From Haloechinothrix halophila YIM 93223 (GTDB lineage Bacteria > Actinomycetota > Actinomycetes > Mycobacteriales > Pseudonocardiaceae): DNA of 64,000 bases. The stretch is from positions 186,001-250,000 of the forward strand of contig NZ_KI632509.1 in NCBI RefSeq assembly GCF_000504245.1. The letters are read 5' to 3'. Positions 46,929 through 57,822 of this stretch are shown here, piece by piece. A program made the position numbers and the translations under genes. The stretch's first letter is position 1. Each line of letters begins with the position of its first letter. The notes beneath the pieces were generated by a model that was not told the DNA's origin, did no database searches, and was given only the letters and a program-made list of their open reading frames with translations.

Positions 46929-48857
46929 ATGAGCCGCGAGACAACGACGTCGCCCGCGAACGCCACCACCGATGTCACCAAACTCGACCGAGTCGTCATC
47001 CGGTTCGCGGGGGACTCCGGCGACGGCATGCAGCTCACCGGCGACCGGTTCACGTCAGAAGCCGCCGCGTTCGGCAACGACCTCGCGACGCTGCCGAACT
47101 TCCCCGCCGAGATCCGCGCGCCGCAGGGCACCATCCCGGGCGTCTCGTCGTTTCAGGTGCATTTCGCCGACTACGACATCCTCACCCCCGGTGACCGGCC
47201 GGACGTCCTCGTCGTCATGAACCCGGCCGCGCTCAAGTCGAACGTGGCCGACGTGCCGCACGGCGGCATCCTCATCATCAACACCGACGAGTTCAGCAAG
47301 CGCAACCTGACCAAGGTCGGCTACGACGCGAACCCGCTCGAGGACGGCTCGCTGGAGCCGTACCAGGTGTACGAGGTCGGGATGTCCACGCTCACGCAGG
47401 GCGCGCTCGCCGACACCGGCCTCGGCAAGAAGGACGCCGAGCGCTGCAAAAACATGTTCGCGCTCGGGCTGCTGTCCTGGATGTATCACCGGCCGACCGA
47501 GAGCACCGAACGCTTCCTTGCCGAGAAGTTCGCGAACAAGCCGCAGATCGCGGAGGCGAATCTGCTGGCGTTCCGCGCGGGCTGGAACTACGGCGAGACC
47601 ACAGAGGCGTTCGCGAACACCTACGAGGTGGCCCCCGCGAAGCTGCCGCAGGGGACCTACCGGCAGATCACCGGCAACAACGCGCTCGCCTACGGCATCG
47701 TCGCGGCGGGCCAGCAATCCAAGCTGCCGGTTGTGCTCGGCTCGTACCCGATCACCCCGGCCTCGGACATCCTGCACGAGCTGTCCAAGCACAAGAACTT
47801 CAACGTCACCACGATCCAAGCCGAGGACGAGATCGCGGGCATCGGCGCGGCGCTCGGCGCGGCCTACGGCGGCGCGCTCGGCGTGACGTCGACGTCCGGC
47901 CCCGGCGTGGCGCTGAAGTCCGAGACGATCGGGCTCGCGGTGATGACCGAGCTACCGCTGCTGGTCATCGACGTCCAGCGCGGCGGACCGTCCACCGGGC
48001 TGCCGACCAAGACCGAGCAGGCCGACCTGTTGCAGGCGATGTTCGGCCGCAATGGCGAATCACCCGTGCCGATCGTCGCGCCGTGCACGCCAGGCGACTG
48101 CTTCGACATCGCACTGGAGGCCGTGCGGATCGCGCTGACCTACCGGACGCCGGTGATGCTGCTGTCCGACGGCGCGATCGCCAACGGCTCCGAACCATGG
48201 CTCGTCCCGGACGTCGCCGACCTGCCTGACCTGTCGGTGGAATTCGCCTCCGAGCCGAACGCCATGGACGGCTCCGACGAGCACTGGCCGTACGTCCGCA
48301 ACACCGACACGCTGGCGCGCGAGTGGGCCGTGCCCGGCACGCCCGGCCTGCAGCACCGCATCGGTGGGTTGGAGAAGGCCGACAACCAGGGCCACATCTC
48401 GTACGACCCGGACAACCACGACCGCATGGTGCGGCTGCGCCAAGCCAAGATCGACGGCATCGATGTTCCGGATATCACCGTTGACGACCCCGGCGGCAAC
48501 GCGCGGGTGCTCGCGCTCGGCTGGGGATCGAGCTTCGGGCCGATCGGCGCCGCCTGCCGCCGGGTGCGGAATTCCGGGATGGACATCGCCCAGGCGCATC
48601 TGCGCCATCTCAACCCCCTCCCGGCCAACCTCGGACGCATACTTGAGTCGTACGACACTGTTGTCTTGCCCGAGATGAATATGGGGCAGTTGGCGATGTT
48701 GCTCCGATCGCGCTACCTGACCGACATCCGCAGCTACACCAAGGTGGCAGGGCTGCCGTTCCGCGCGGCGGAACTGGCGGAAGTGTTCACCGACATCATC
48801 AACGACACGGAAGGCAGTGGCGAAGCGGACCACGTGCTCACGGAGGCCACCGAATGA
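46929..48857 (+). CDS. korA: 2-oxoglutarate:ferredoxin oxidoreductase subunit alpha
   Basis: This 642-aa protein fuses the gamma-type domain (residues ~20-210, VVIRFAGDSGDGMQLTGDRF) with the alpha domain (NALAYGIVAAGQQSKLPVVLGSYPITPASDILHEL). With KorB it oxidises 2-oxoglutarate to succinyl-CoA and reduces ferredoxin, an alternative to 2-oxoglutarate dehydrogenase in the TCA cycle of actinobacteria. The ATG at 46929 is chosen; GAGAGGGA lies upstream. Confidence 0.94.
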   Translation: MSRETTTSPANATTDVTKLDRVVIRFAGDSGDGMQLTGDRFTSEAAAFGNDLATLPNFPAEIRAPQGTIPGVSSFQVHFADYDILTPGDRPDVLVVMNPAALKSNVADVPHGGILIINTDEFSKRNLTKVGYDANPLEDGSLEPYQVYEVGMSTLTQGALADTGLGKKDAERCKNMFALGLLSWMYHRPTESTERFLAEKFANKPQIAEANLLAFRAGWNYGETTEAFANTYEVAPAKLPQGTYRQITGNNALAYGIVAAGQQSKLPVVLGSYPITPASDILHELSKHKNFNVTTIQAEDEIAGIGAALGAAYGGALGVTSTSGPGVALKSETIGLAVMTELPLLVIDVQRGGPSTGLPTKTEQADLLQAMFGRNGESPVPIVAPCTPGDCFDIALEAVRIALTYRTPVMLLSDGAIANGSEPWLVPDVADLPDLSVEFASEPNAMDGSDEHWPYVRNTDTLAREWAVPGTPGLQHRIGGLEKADNQGHISYDPDNHDRMVRLRQAKIDGIDVPDITVDDPGGNARVLALGWGSSFGPIGAACRRVRNSGMDIAQAHLRHLNPLPANLGRILESYDTVVLPEMNMGQLAMLLRSRYLTDIRSYTKVAGLPFRAAELAEVFTDIINDTEGSGEADHVLTEATE

Positions 48858-48978
48858 CCGCCCCAACCGGCTGCTCGACTCGGCCCAGCGAGGGTAGGCC
48901 GAAGGCCTGCCCGAGTGGCCGAACGATGAGCAGCGCAAGCCCGACCAACCATGCGACGTCGAGCAGGCGGGAGGACCG

Positions 48979-50046
48979 ATGAGCATCGACCTGGGACTGC
49001 CCGAACTCGGCGGACTCGCAGACGTCCCCACAGCGTCTGATTCGGACGCCCCGCAGAAGGCCAAGGACTACAAGTCCGACCAGGAGGTGCGCTGGTGCCC
49101 CGGGTGCGGTGACTACATCGTGCTCAACACCATGCAGTCCTTCCTTCCCACGCTCGGGTTGAAGCCGGAGAACATCGTGTTCGTCTCCGGGATCGGCTGC
49201 TCGTCGCGGTTCCCGTATTACATGAACACCTACGGGATGCACTCCATCCACGGCCGCGCCCCCGCGATCGCGACCGGGCTGGCGACGTCCCGGCCTGACC
49301 TGTCGGTGTGGGTGATCACCGGTGACGGCGACGCGCTCTCGATCGGTGGCAACCATCTCATCCACGCGCTGCGACGCAACGTGAACTTCAAGATCCTGCT
49401 GTTCAACAACCGGATCTACGGGCTCACCAAGGGCCAGTACTCCCCCACGTCGCAAGAGGGCATGCGCACCAAGTCGACGCCGATGGGCTCGCTGGACCAC
49501 CCGTTCAACCCCATCTCGCTGGCACTCGGCGCCGAGGCCAGCTTCGTCGGACGCGCGCTGGACTCCGACAAGAAGGGCCTCACCGAAGTGCTGACCGCGG
49601 CCGCACAGCACCGCGGCTCGGCGTTCGTGGAGATCTACCAGAACTGCCCGATCTTCAACGACGGCGCGTTCGACGTCCTCAAGGACAAGGACGAGGCCGC
49701 ACGCCGGATCATCCCGCTGCGGCCCGATGAGCCGATCACGTTCGGGCCCGAGAACGAGTACGGCATCGTCCGCTCCGGGTTCGCCGGTCTGGAGACCGCG
49801 AAGGTGTCCGAGGTCGGCATCGACAACGTCGTCGTCCACGACCCGACGGTGACCGACCCGGCATACGCCTTCGCGCTCTCCCGCATCGGCGGGCAAGAAC
49901 TGGAACACACCCCGACCGGCATCTTCCGCCAGATCAACCGCACGACCTACGACGACGCCGCCCGCGCCCAGGTCGCCCAGGCAGCGGAAGCGAAGCCCGC
50001 CGACCTCCAGGCGCTGCTGCGGGGCAACGACACCTGGACGGTGTGA
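48979..50046 (+). CDS. korB: 2-oxoglutarate:ferredoxin oxidoreductase subunit beta
   Basis: This 355-aa protein binds thiamine pyrophosphate through GDGDALSIGGNHLIHALRRNVN and NNRIYGLTKGQ. The [4Fe-4S] Cys residues lie in WCPGCGDY and GIGCSSR, plus one further Cys (NCPIFNDG). There is no extra ferredoxin domain, so a separate ferredoxin is needed. The ATG has GGGAGGA upstream. It lies 121 nt behind korA; the spacer holds no clear gene. Confidence 0.95.
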   Translation: MSIDLGLPELGGLADVPTASDSDAPQKAKDYKSDQEVRWCPGCGDYIVLNTMQSFLPTLGLKPENIVFVSGIGCSSRFPYYMNTYGMHSIHGRAPAIATGLATSRPDLSVWVITGDGDALSIGGNHLIHALRRNVNFKILLFNNRIYGLTKGQYSPTSQEGMRTKSTPMGSLDHPFNPISLALGAEASFVGRALDSDKKGLTEVLTAAAQHRGSAFVEIYQNCPIFNDGAFDVLKDKDEAARRIIPLRPDEPITFGPENEYGIVRSGFAGLETAKVSEVGIDNVVVHDPTVTDPAYAFALSRIGGQELEHTPTGIFRQINRTTYDDAARAQVAQAAEAKPADLQALLRGNDTWTV

Positions 50047-50083
50047 AACCCGGAGCTGACAGGGGTTCCGGCCCCGGTCCGCT

Positions 50084-51535
50084 CTACTGCACCGGGCGGA
50101 AGCCGACGCGCTCGGCGTCGTTCGGGGTGGCGAACCAGACCTCGGGGATCATGCTCGCGAACTGTGGTGAGCCTTCGGCGCAGTAGCGCAGTTCCGTCAC
50201 GCTCGCCTTCACCGTGAACGACGGGTCCGGCCTGCCGCCACCTGGCAGCGGCATCGCGGAGCCGGGACCGAACGGCCCCGGCGGGACCTCGGCCGCATCG
50301 GCATGGCCACTCGCCTGCGCGACCCCGCCCGCCTGCTCGCCCTGGCGCGGCTCGAACAACGAGCCGCTGCTGACGCCGCGCTGCGGAGTACGTCGCGTTA
50401 CCGGACGGATCGACGGCTCGATCGGACGCGGTGGGGCAAAGCCGCCCCGGATGCGGTTCGACGCGCCACGCCTGCGCCTCGGCAGTCCGGTCACCGGGTC
50501 GGTATCCGGTTCCGCGCCGTCGTCCTGCTGCTCGGCCGCAGGGTCAGGCGCCTCTACCGTGCCGGTGGCGTCAGGCGCGGATGGCTGCGCGGCTGGGGAC
50601 GGGTAGCCGTTGCCGTTCTGGCCTTCGTCCTCGTAGGCAGCATCCGGCTCGGCGGGGCCGGACGGCTCGAACAAGCCACCGGGCCGCTGCGCGGGAGCCG
50701 CGCGCCGGTCGGTGACATCGGACTCCGCGTCGAAATCGTCGAGGCCGCCTAGTTCGGGCTGCTCGTCGATGTCGCCAAGCCGACCCCGCTCGCTGGACCC
50801 GGACAGGTCAGCGGGCGGTTGCTGCTGCCAGCTGGCGGGGTGGACGCGGCCGGTGAACTCCTGCTCCGCGTACTCGTCCCGCTCGTATTCCGACTCGTAG
50901 TCCTGCTCATCTTCCGCGTAGTCGCGGTAATCCTCGGGATATCCCTGGGCGTCCTCCGGATACTCCCGCTCGTACTCCTCCCGATACTGGCGCTCCAGCT
51001 CGCGGTGGAAGTCCTCCTCCTCCTGCTGCCCGTACGGCGCGGGCGGTTCCGCGGGCACGAACTCGCGCTGGTCCGGCACCTGAGTGTGCTGACCGGGTAC
51101 CTCTGGCCGCTGCTCGGGCGCTTCGGGAGGCACATCAAGCCGTTGTTCCGGCACCTGCTGCGTGCGCTGTTCGGGCGCCTCACTGCGCTGCGTCCTCACG
51201 TCCTGCAGGCTGTCTCGTTCCAGCCACCGCGTGTGCGGGTGGGGCTCGGCGTCTTCCTGCTCCTGGGACTGCTGCCCCGGCCACGCGGGCTGCGACGGCG
51301 GCTGCTGGTACGGCGCATGCGGGTGTCCGGCCTGCTGCTCGGGCCGCGGCGGAATCTGCTGCGGCTGGGCGTGGCCGGTGGGCGACTCGGGCGTAGGCCG
51401 TTCACCGCGTGGCTGGCGCTCCAACTGCTGCACCCGCTGCTGCGCGGGGCGCACCAACAGCACCCACGTCAGCACCGCACCGATGAGGAACGCGAGCAGA
51501 CTCCAGAACCAGACTTGCCCAAACAACGAGGACAT
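50084..51535 (-). CDS. Membrane-anchored, Pro/Gln/Glu-rich protein with a C-terminal sunset (ArfC-type) domain
   Basis: This 483-aa protein starts with one membrane helix (VWFWSLLAFLIGAVLTWVLL). About 400 residues of low-complexity sequence follow: Pro/Gln-rich first, then acidic with repeated Tyr-Arg-Glu-type motifs, then basic. The last ~40 residues (ASVTELRYCAEGSPQFASMIPEVWFATPNDAERVGFRP) match the small sunset domain seen in the mycobacterial channel accessory protein ArfC and in many actinobacterial membrane proteins. The function of that domain is unknown. It is convergent with korB. Confidence 0.82.
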   Translation of the reverse strand: MSSLFGQVWFWSLLAFLIGAVLTWVLLVRPAQQRVQQLERQPRGERPTPESPTGHAQPQQIPPRPEQQAGHPHAPYQQPPSQPAWPGQQSQEQEDAEPHPHTRWLERDSLQDVRTQRSEAPEQRTQQVPEQRLDVPPEAPEQRPEVPGQHTQVPDQREFVPAEPPAPYGQQEEEDFHRELERQYREEYEREYPEDAQGYPEDYRDYAEDEQDYESEYERDEYAEQEFTGRVHPASWQQQPPADLSGSSERGRLGDIDEQPELGGLDDFDAESDVTDRRAAPAQRPGGLFEPSGPAEPDAAYEDEGQNGNGYPSPAAQPSAPDATGTVEAPDPAAEQQDDGAEPDTDPVTGLPRRRRGASNRIRGGFAPPRPIEPSIRPVTRRTPQRGVSSGSLFEPRQGEQAGGVAQASGHADAAEVPPGPFGPGSAMPLPGGGRPDPSFTVKASVTELRYCAEGSPQFASMIPEVWFATPNDAERVGFRPVQ

Positions 51536-51599
51536 GTTTCGGATGTCTCCTTCCCGCTGCGGAACGCGGCTACCGTGTCGGGCGCCGCGCCAGCGTGGC

Positions 51600-52631
51600 T
51601 CAGTGCGTACGCTCCGCTAGGTAGTCGGTGACTGACTCACAGGCTTCCCTCGCAGGTGACGCTGGTAGCGCCGTCAGCTCGATTCGTGCTCGCTGAGCGT
51701 AGTAGGTCAAGGTCTCACGAGCGTGCTTGAGCCCCGCTGAAGCACGCAACAGCTCAAGAGCTTCGGTGACGTCAGCACTTGTGGTCAACGGCGCCGCAAG
51801 CAATTCCATCAGCCGGGTGTTTTCTCGGTCGTCTTCGAGTGCGTAGAGCATCGGAAGCGTCCGAATACCTTCCCTCAAATCGGTGCCTTGCACCTTTCCG
51901 AGTTCCTCGGACGGTGACGCTATGTCAATGATGTCGTCCGAGATCTGGAACGCGATACCGATCAGCTCGCCAAAGCTGCGCAGCGCGTCGACGCGCTTCT
52001 GCTCCGCCCCGGACAGCATCGCGCCGAACCGGCCAGCCGTGGCGATCAGCGAACCGGTCTTCTGCCCGATGACGGTCAAGTAATGCTCGATCAGGTCGTC
52101 GCCGTCGCGCGCGCCGGTCGTCTCGCGCATCTGGCCCGTCACCAGCTCACCGAACGTCTCCGCGATGATCCGGGACGGGTCGGGGCCGAGGTCGGCCACT
52201 AGCCGCGACGCGTTGGCGAACAGGTAGTCACCGGTCAGGATCGCGATGGTGTTGTCCCACCGCGCGTTGGCGCTCTGCGCGCCACGGCGCATCGTGGCCT
52301 CGTCCATGACGTCGTCGTGGTACAGCGTCGCGAGGTGGACCAGCTCAACCGCCGCCGCGGCCGTGATGACCCGTGACCTGCCGTCCTCGCCCTCCGCGCC
52401 GAATTGACCGGCCAGCAGCGTGAACAACGGGCGGAACCGCTTGCCACCCGCGTCCACGAGATGCACCGCCGCGTCGCTGATGAATTGGACGTCGCTGCGA
52501 ACCACCTCGCGCAACACGGACTCGACTTCGCCGAGACCTTCGGCCAGATCGGCGAGAAGGCCCTCGTCGTCGATTCGCAGCCCTACGGCCGCCTGCAGGT
52601 CAGCCACGGTTCGGCGCTTCGCATCAGACAC
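51600..52631 (-). CDS. Polyprenyl diphosphate synthase (menaquinone side chain type)
   Basis: This 343-aa trans-prenyltransferase builds a long isoprenoid diphosphate. The first Asp-rich motif DDVMD is at 106-110 and the second, DDIID, is at about residue 230; the residues GGKRFRP are present. Its place directly downstream of nuoN suggests it makes the menaquinone tail for the same respiratory chain. Chain length cannot be read off safely. The GTG at 52631 is chosen: TAGGCT lies exactly 7 nt upstream and there is no ribosome site, so the mRNA is probably leaderless. Confidence 0.92.
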   Translation of the reverse strand: MSDAKRRTVADLQAAVGLRIDDEGLLADLAEGLGEVESVLREVVRSDVQFISDAAVHLVDAGGKRFRPLFTLLAGQFGAEGEDGRSRVITAAAAVELVHLATLYHDDVMDEATMRRGAQSANARWDNTIAILTGDYLFANASRLVADLGPDPSRIIAETFGELVTGQMRETTGARDGDDLIEHYLTVIGQKTGSLIATAGRFGAMLSGAEQKRVDALRSFGELIGIAFQISDDIIDIASPSEELGKVQGTDLREGIRTLPMLYALEDDRENTRLMELLAAPLTTSADVTEALELLRASAGLKHARETLTYYAQRARIELTALPASPAREACESVTDYLAERTH

Positions 52632-52638
52632 GCTTGCC

Positions 52639-52644
52639 AGCCTA
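52639..52644 (-). promoter_or_regulatory. Candidate -10 element of the polyprenyl synthase gene
   Basis: TAGGCT matches TANNNT and is 7 nt before the GTG start. It implies that this gene has its own promoter in addition to read-through from the nuo operon. Confidence 0.5.
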
Positions 52645-52766
52645 AAGGTAGGCACGGCACATGACTAAGGCGGTGCGTCCCGGAATACCCGCTCAGCTGT
52701 GATGTATAGCACGCCACCAAACTGCCGGAATGGTCCTGGCGCGAAGCCGCCAGCGGCGGCCATCGG

Positions 52767-54350
52767 CTACGGCACGAAACCACCCGCGCTGGCCCAGTTC
52801 AGCGCGAACGCGGGCACGATGCCGAGCACCAGCGTCGCCGCGGTGCCGAGCGTGATCGCCGCCGTGGTGAACGCGCCGGGCACGGTCACCGCGGGGCCCT
52901 CCGCCGCGGGCTCGGAGAAGTACATCAGCACCACGACCCGCAAGTAGAAGAACGCCGCCACGGCGCTGGCGACCAGCGCGATCACAACGAGCGCCGCGTT
53001 GCCGTCGGCCAGTGCCGCCGAGAACACCGCGAACTTGCCGATGAACCCGCTGGTCAGCGGGATACCGGCCAACGCGAGCAGCAGGAAGGTGAACACCCCA
53101 GCCACCAGCGGCGAGCGCTTCGCCAGCCCCGCCCAGGACGACAGGTCGGTCGCCTCGCCATTGGCATCGCGGACCAGGCTGATCACGCCGAACACCGCGA
53201 TCGTGGTGAAGCCGTAGGCCAGCAGGTAGAACAGCGTCGACGACAGTCCGTCCTCGGTCAGCGTCATCGCGCCGACGACGAGGAACCCGGCATGGGCGAT
53301 CGACGAGTAGGCGATCATTCGCTTCAAGTCGCGCTGGGTCAGGCCGAAGATCGCGCCGATGGCCATCGAGATCACCGCGATCAGCCACAGCGGGACTTCC
53401 CATTCCCAGCTGGCCGGTTCGAACGCCACGGTGAGTACCCGCAGCATCCCGCCGAACGCCGCCACCTTGGTGCACGCCGCCATAAACCCGGTGACCGGGG
53501 TGGGCGCACCCTGGTAGACGTCCGGCGTCCAGGTGTGGAACGGCCCGACGGACCCCTTGAACAGCAGCCCGACGACGACCAGCCCGATACCGGCGTAGAG
53601 CAGCGTGTCGGAGGCCGAGCTGCCCGCCGTGGCCGCGGCGATCTCGGCCAGCTTGACCGAGCCCGCGTAGCCGTACAGCAACGCGACGCCGTAGAGAAAG
53701 AACGCGCTGGCGAACGCGCCGAGCAAGAAGTACTTCACCGCGGCTTCCTGCGAGAGCAGCCTGCGCCTGCGCGCGAGCCCTGCCATCAGGTAGAGCGGCA
53801 GGCTCAGCACCTCGAGCGCGATGAACATCGTCAGCAGGTCGTTGGCCGCGACGAACGTCATCATGCCGCCAAGCGCGAACAGCGTCAGCGGGAAGATCTC
53901 GGTCTGCATCCCCGTGACGTTCGCCTGCTCCCGCGTCTGCAGCCCGCCGGACTGTAAGCCGGCCTGCGAGATGAACGCGCCGCCAGGTTCGAGCGAGCGG
54001 TCCCCGATCATCAGCAGCGAGGCGAGCCCCAGCGCGAGCAGCGTGCCCCACAGGAACAACGCGGGCGTGTCCACTGCGATGGCGCCAGTCGTCGCGCCCT
54101 GCGCCATGAACGTCGTGATGCCGCCTTCCGGGGCGTCGCTGATATAGGCGGCGAGCGCGATGCCCGCGCCGACGATCCCGGTCAGGCTCAGCGCGATCTG
54201 CGACGACCAGCGCTGGTGCTTGGGCAGGAACGCCTCCAGCAGCACGCCGATCGACGCGGCGCCAAACACGATGAGGATCGGCAGCACGGCGGCGAAGTCG
54301 ATCGCTGGGACCTGCAACTGCTCGCCCTGCGCGAGGAACTGCTGCGGCAT
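52767..54350 (-). CDS. nuoN: NADH-quinone oxidoreductase subunit N
   Basis: This 527-aa antiporter-like membrane subunit of complex I has about 14 membrane helices. The conserved Lys-bearing segments KYFLLGAFASAFFLYG and FKGSVGPFHTWTPDVYQGAPTPVTGF are present. It is the last gene of the nuo operon. The ATG at 54350 overlaps the nuoM stop (TGATG); a GTG one codon upstream is possible. Confidence 0.97.
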   Translation of the reverse strand: MPQQFLAQGEQLQVPAIDFAAVLPILIVFGAASIGVLLEAFLPKHQRWSSQIALSLTGIVGAGIALAAYISDAPEGGITTFMAQGATTGAIAVDTPALFLWGTLLALGLASLLMIGDRSLEPGGAFISQAGLQSGGLQTREQANVTGMQTEIFPLTLFALGGMMTFVAANDLLTMFIALEVLSLPLYLMAGLARRRRLLSQEAAVKYFLLGAFASAFFLYGVALLYGYAGSVKLAEIAAATAGSSASDTLLYAGIGLVVVGLLFKGSVGPFHTWTPDVYQGAPTPVTGFMAACTKVAAFGGMLRVLTVAFEPASWEWEVPLWLIAVISMAIGAIFGLTQRDLKRMIAYSSIAHAGFLVVGAMTLTEDGLSSTLFYLLAYGFTTIAVFGVISLVRDANGEATDLSSWAGLAKRSPLVAGVFTFLLLALAGIPLTSGFIGKFAVFSAALADGNAALVVIALVASAVAAFFYLRVVVLMYFSEPAAEGPAVTVPGAFTTAAITLGTAATLVLGIVPAFALNWASAGGFVP

Positions 54351-55921
54351 CACTCGTTGCTACCTTCCGAGTCGGACGCTGTGGACACGATGCTCACGGT
54401 CTGGTCGACGACGGGGGTGACGACGTCGAGCGCGGGCTTCGGGTAGAAGCCGAGCCCGATGATCAGCACGACCAGCGGCGCGAGCACGCCGAGTTCTTTC
54501 AACGACACGTCCCTGACGGACTTCTTCGCGCCCGTCTCCGGCGCCTCGACGGCACCGGGGCCGCCACTGGCGCCGAGCAGCGCGTCACCGCGCACCGGCC
54601 CCTGCATGACGCGCTGGTACAGCCACAGCACGTAGACGGCCGCGAGCACCATGCCGATGGTGGCCAGCGTGGTGAACACCGGACGCGTCTCGAACGAGCC
54701 AAGCAGCACAAGGAACTCGCTGATGAACGAGTTCGTGCCAGGCAGCGACAGCGTGGACAGTCCAGCCAGCAGGAACATCCCGGCGAGCACCGGTGTCAGC
54801 TTCGCCATGCCGCCGTACGCGGAGATCGTCGTCGAGCCGCCGCGCGCGATGACCATTCCGATCACGATGATCAGCATGCCGGTGGCGAGACTGTGGTTGA
54901 GCATGTACGTCACCGCGCCGACCTGGGCCTGCGCCGTGAACGCGAAGATGCCGAGCGCGATGAACCCGAAGTGCGCGATGGACACGTAGGCGATGAACCG
55001 CTTCATGTCCTGCTGGCCCGCGGCGAGGATCGAGCCGTACAGCACGCCTGCCACCGCGAGACCGAGCACCAGCGGAGCGAGCTCCTTGCTGGCGTCTGGG
55101 AACAGCGGAATGCTGTAGCGCAGGAAACCGAACGTGCCGACCTTGTCAAGCACGCCGACCAGCAGCACAGCGACGCCGATCGGCGCCTCCCCCGCCGCGT
55201 CCGGCAGCCAGGTGTGGAACGGCACGAGCGGTGCCTTGACCGCGAAGGCGAGGAAGAAGCCGAGGAACAGCCAGATCTGCGTCGTCAGCGGCGCGTTCGG
55301 CACCACCTGAGCCAGCGTCTCCCAGTCGAAGGTGCCGGTCCCGAGCTCATCGGCGGCATGGACGTAGGCCCCGATCGCGGCGGCCAGCATGATCAACCCG
55401 CCGAGGAACGAGTACAGGAAGAACTTCACCGCCGCGTACTGCCTGCCCTTGCCGCCGTAGCCGCCGATCAGGAAGTACATCGGGATCAGCATGACCTCGA
55501 ACAGCACGTAGAACAGGAAGACGTCGGTCGCGGCGAACACCGCGATCGTCAGCGACTGCTGCACCAGGATCAGCGAGAGGTACCCGCCAGCGCTGCGGCC
55601 TTCCGGCAGCTTGTCGGTGAAGCCGAGCAACCCGATGATCATCGGGACGAGCACGCCGATGACCGCGATCATCAGTAGCGCGATGCCATCGATGCCGAAC
55701 GAGATGTGGATGTCGAACGGCGGGATCCAGTCGATGCTGCTCGTCTGCTGCAGCCGCGCGCCGTCCGGGTCGTAGCTCAGCCACAGCGGGGCGACCAGCG
55801 CCAGCGTGACCAGTGAGAAACCGAACGCGGCCGCCGTGGCGAGCCGGTCGTTGGCGCGCAAACCCGCGACGGCGACCGCCCCGACGAGCGGCAGCAAGAT
55901 GATTGCGAGCAAGAGGGTCAT
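54350..55921 (-). CDS. nuoM: NADH-quinone oxidoreductase subunit M
   Basis: This 523-aa antiporter-like subunit has the essential Glu ([20 protein letters not shown]) and Lys-containing segments ([19 protein letters not shown]). It takes part in proton pumping by complex I. ATGA overlap with nuoL. Confidence 0.97.
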   Translation of the reverse strand: MTLLLAIILLPLVGAVAVAGLRANDRLATAAAFGFSLVTLALVAPLWLSYDPDGARLQQTSSIDWIPPFDIHISFGIDGIALLMIAVIGVLVPMIIGLLGFTDKLPEGRSAGGYLSLILVQQSLTIAVFAATDVFLFYVLFEVMLIPMYFLIGGYGGKGRQYAAVKFFLYSFLGGLIMLAAAIGAYVHAADELGTGTFDWETLAQVVPNAPLTTQIWLFLGFFLAFAVKAPLVPFHTWLPDAAGEAPIGVAVLLVGVLDKVGTFGFLRYSIPLFPDASKELAPLVLGLAVAGVLYGSILAAGQQDMKRFIAYVSIAHFGFIALGIFAFTAQAQVGAVTYMLNHSLATGMLIIVIGMVIARGGSTTISAYGGMAKLTPVLAGMFLLAGLSTLSLPGTNSFISEFLVLLGSFETRPVFTTLATIGMVLAAVYVLWLYQRVMQGPVRGDALLGASGGPGAVEAPETGAKKSVRDVSLKELGVLAPLVVLIIGLGFYPKPALDVVTPVVDQTVSIVSTASDSEGSNE

Positions 55922-57813
55922 GCGAACCTCACCATCAACAGCAGGCCGACCAGCAGGAACGACCCGACCAGCATGGACAGCGCGTACGAGCGGACGAAGC
56001 CGGTCTGTAGCCGCCGCAGCCTGCCGGAACTACCGCCGAGCAGCGCGGCGAGGCCGTTCACGAAACCGTCGACGCCCTTGTTGTCGACGTAGACAAGCGC
56101 CCGCGACAGCCAGGTGCCCGGCCGGGCGAACACCGCCTCGTTCAGCGCGTTGCCGTACAAGTCGCTGCGGGCCGCGCGAACGACGGCGCCAACCGGCTGC
56201 CGCTCGACGGCGATCTCTCGCCGCCCGAAGATCAGCCACGCCAGCAGCACACCCAGTGCGGAGATCCCGACGACGATGAACGGAACCGCGCTGTGCGGGA
56301 CCACACCGTGCTCCGCCTCCTGCAGCGCGCCGAGCGAAGGGGCCAGCCATTCCGCGAGCTGGCCGTTGAACACGAAGAACGCGCCAGCGCCAGCCGAGCC
56401 GATCGCGAGGATCATCATCGGGATGGTCATCACCGGCGGCGACTCGTGCGGGTGGAAGTCGCGGCCGTCCTCGCTCTTCAGCTCGGTCCAGCGCCGCTTG
56501 CCGAAGAACGTCATCAGCATCAGCCGGGTCATGTAGAACGCCGTCAGCCCGGCGCCGAGCACCGCTGCCCCGCCGAACACCCAAGCCCGCCAGGTCTCCT
56601 CCTGGGCGAACGCGGCGGCGATGATGGCGTCCTTGGAGAAGTAGCCCGCGGAGAACGGGAAGCCGATCAGCGCGAGGTAGCCGATGCCGAAGGTGACGAA
56701 GGTGATCGGCATCGTGCGCCACAGCCCGCCGAACTTGCGCATGTCGACCTCGTCGTTCATGCCGTGCATCACCGAGCCTGCCCCGAGGAACAGTCCCGCC
56801 TTGAAGAAGCCGTGGGTGAGCAGGTGCATGATGCCGAGCGCGTAGCCGATCGGCCCGAGCCCGACCGCGAGCATCATGTAGCCGATCTGACTGACCGTGG
56901 AGTACGCGAGCACCTTCTTGATGTCGTCGTAGGCGCAGCCGATGATCGCCCCGAGCAGCAGCGTGAACGCACCGATGATGACGACGGCGAGCTGCGCGTT
57001 CGGGGTGGCGTTGTAGATCGGGTTGGCCCGCGCGATCAGGTACACGCCTGCGGTGACCATGGTTGCCGCGTGGATCAGGGCCGAGACCGGGGTCGGGCCT
57101 TCCATCGCGTCCGGCAACCACGCCTGCAGCGGGAACTGGCCGGACTTACCGCAGGCGCCGAGCAGCAGAAGCAGGCCGATCGCGAGGATGACACCGCTGT
57201 CGACGTCGCCGATACCGGCGAACACCTCGGTGTAGGACACGCTGCCGATGTGCTTCCACATCAGGAAGATCGCCAGCGCGAGGCCGACGTCGCCGACCCG
57301 GTTCATGATGAACGCCTTCTTGGCCGCCGTCGCCGCGGACGGCTTCCACTGGTACCAGCCGATCAGCAGGTACGAGGCGAGGCCGACACCCTCCCAGCCG
57401 AGGTACAGCGAGACGAAGTTGTCGCCGAGCACCAGGATCAGCATCGCGGTGACGAACAGGTTGAAGTAGCCGAAGAAGCGACGCCGGTCGGTGTCGTCGG
57501 ACATGTAGCCGATCGCGTAGATGTGGATCAGCGACCCGACTCCGGTGATCAGCAGCACGAACACCAGCGAGAGCGCGTCGATGCGCAGTCCGAGATCGAC
57601 CTGGAGGTCGGCGACCGGCATCCAGGAGTACAGCGTGGTGTCGGTCGGCTTTCCGTCACTGGCGAAGAACAGCGCCACCCCGTAGGCGAATGACGCGAGC
57701 ACGGTCGCGCAGCCGAGCAGATGCCCCCAGGCGTCCGTCCGCCTGCCGCCTGCCAGCAGGATGAGCGCGCCGAGCGCCGGGAAGGCGACCAGCAGCCATG
57801 ATGATGCGATCAC
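55918..57813 (-). CDS. nuoL: NADH-quinone oxidoreductase subunit L
   Basis: This 631-aa subunit, the distal proton pump of complex I, keeps [51 protein letters not shown] and [17 protein letters not shown]. It ends in a long C-terminal part with the lateral helix. The start is a GTG with AGGGAG upstream, 9 nt behind nuoK. Confidence 0.97.
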   Translation of the reverse strand: MIASSWLLVAFPALGALILLAGGRRTDAWGHLLGCATVLASFAYGVALFFASDGKPTDTTLYSWMPVADLQVDLGLRIDALSLVFVLLITGVGSLIHIYAIGYMSDDTDRRRFFGYFNLFVTAMLILVLGDNFVSLYLGWEGVGLASYLLIGWYQWKPSAATAAKKAFIMNRVGDVGLALAIFLMWKHIGSVSYTEVFAGIGDVDSGVILAIGLLLLLGACGKSGQFPLQAWLPDAMEGPTPVSALIHAATMVTAGVYLIARANPIYNATPNAQLAVVIIGAFTLLLGAIIGCAYDDIKKVLAYSTVSQIGYMMLAVGLGPIGYALGIMHLLTHGFFKAGLFLGAGSVMHGMNDEVDMRKFGGLWRTMPITFVTFGIGYLALIGFPFSAGYFSKDAIIAAAFAQEETWRAWVFGGAAVLGAGLTAFYMTRLMLMTFFGKRRWTELKSEDGRDFHPHESPPVMTIPMMILAIGSAGAGAFFVFNGQLAEWLAPSLGALQEAEHGVVPHSAVPFIVVGISALGVLLAWLIFGRREIAVERQPVGAVVRAARSDLYGNALNEAVFARPGTWLSRALVYVDNKGVDGFVNGLAALLGGSSGRLRRLQTGFVRSYALSMLVGSFLLVGLLLMVRFA

Positions 57814-57822
57814 ACGGGCTCC

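Noticed and set aside
56293-57693. 466-codon plus-strand open frame opposite nuoL
   Set aside because: It is a shadow of a conserved membrane-protein gene; the product is His/Arg/Asp-rich without family features.
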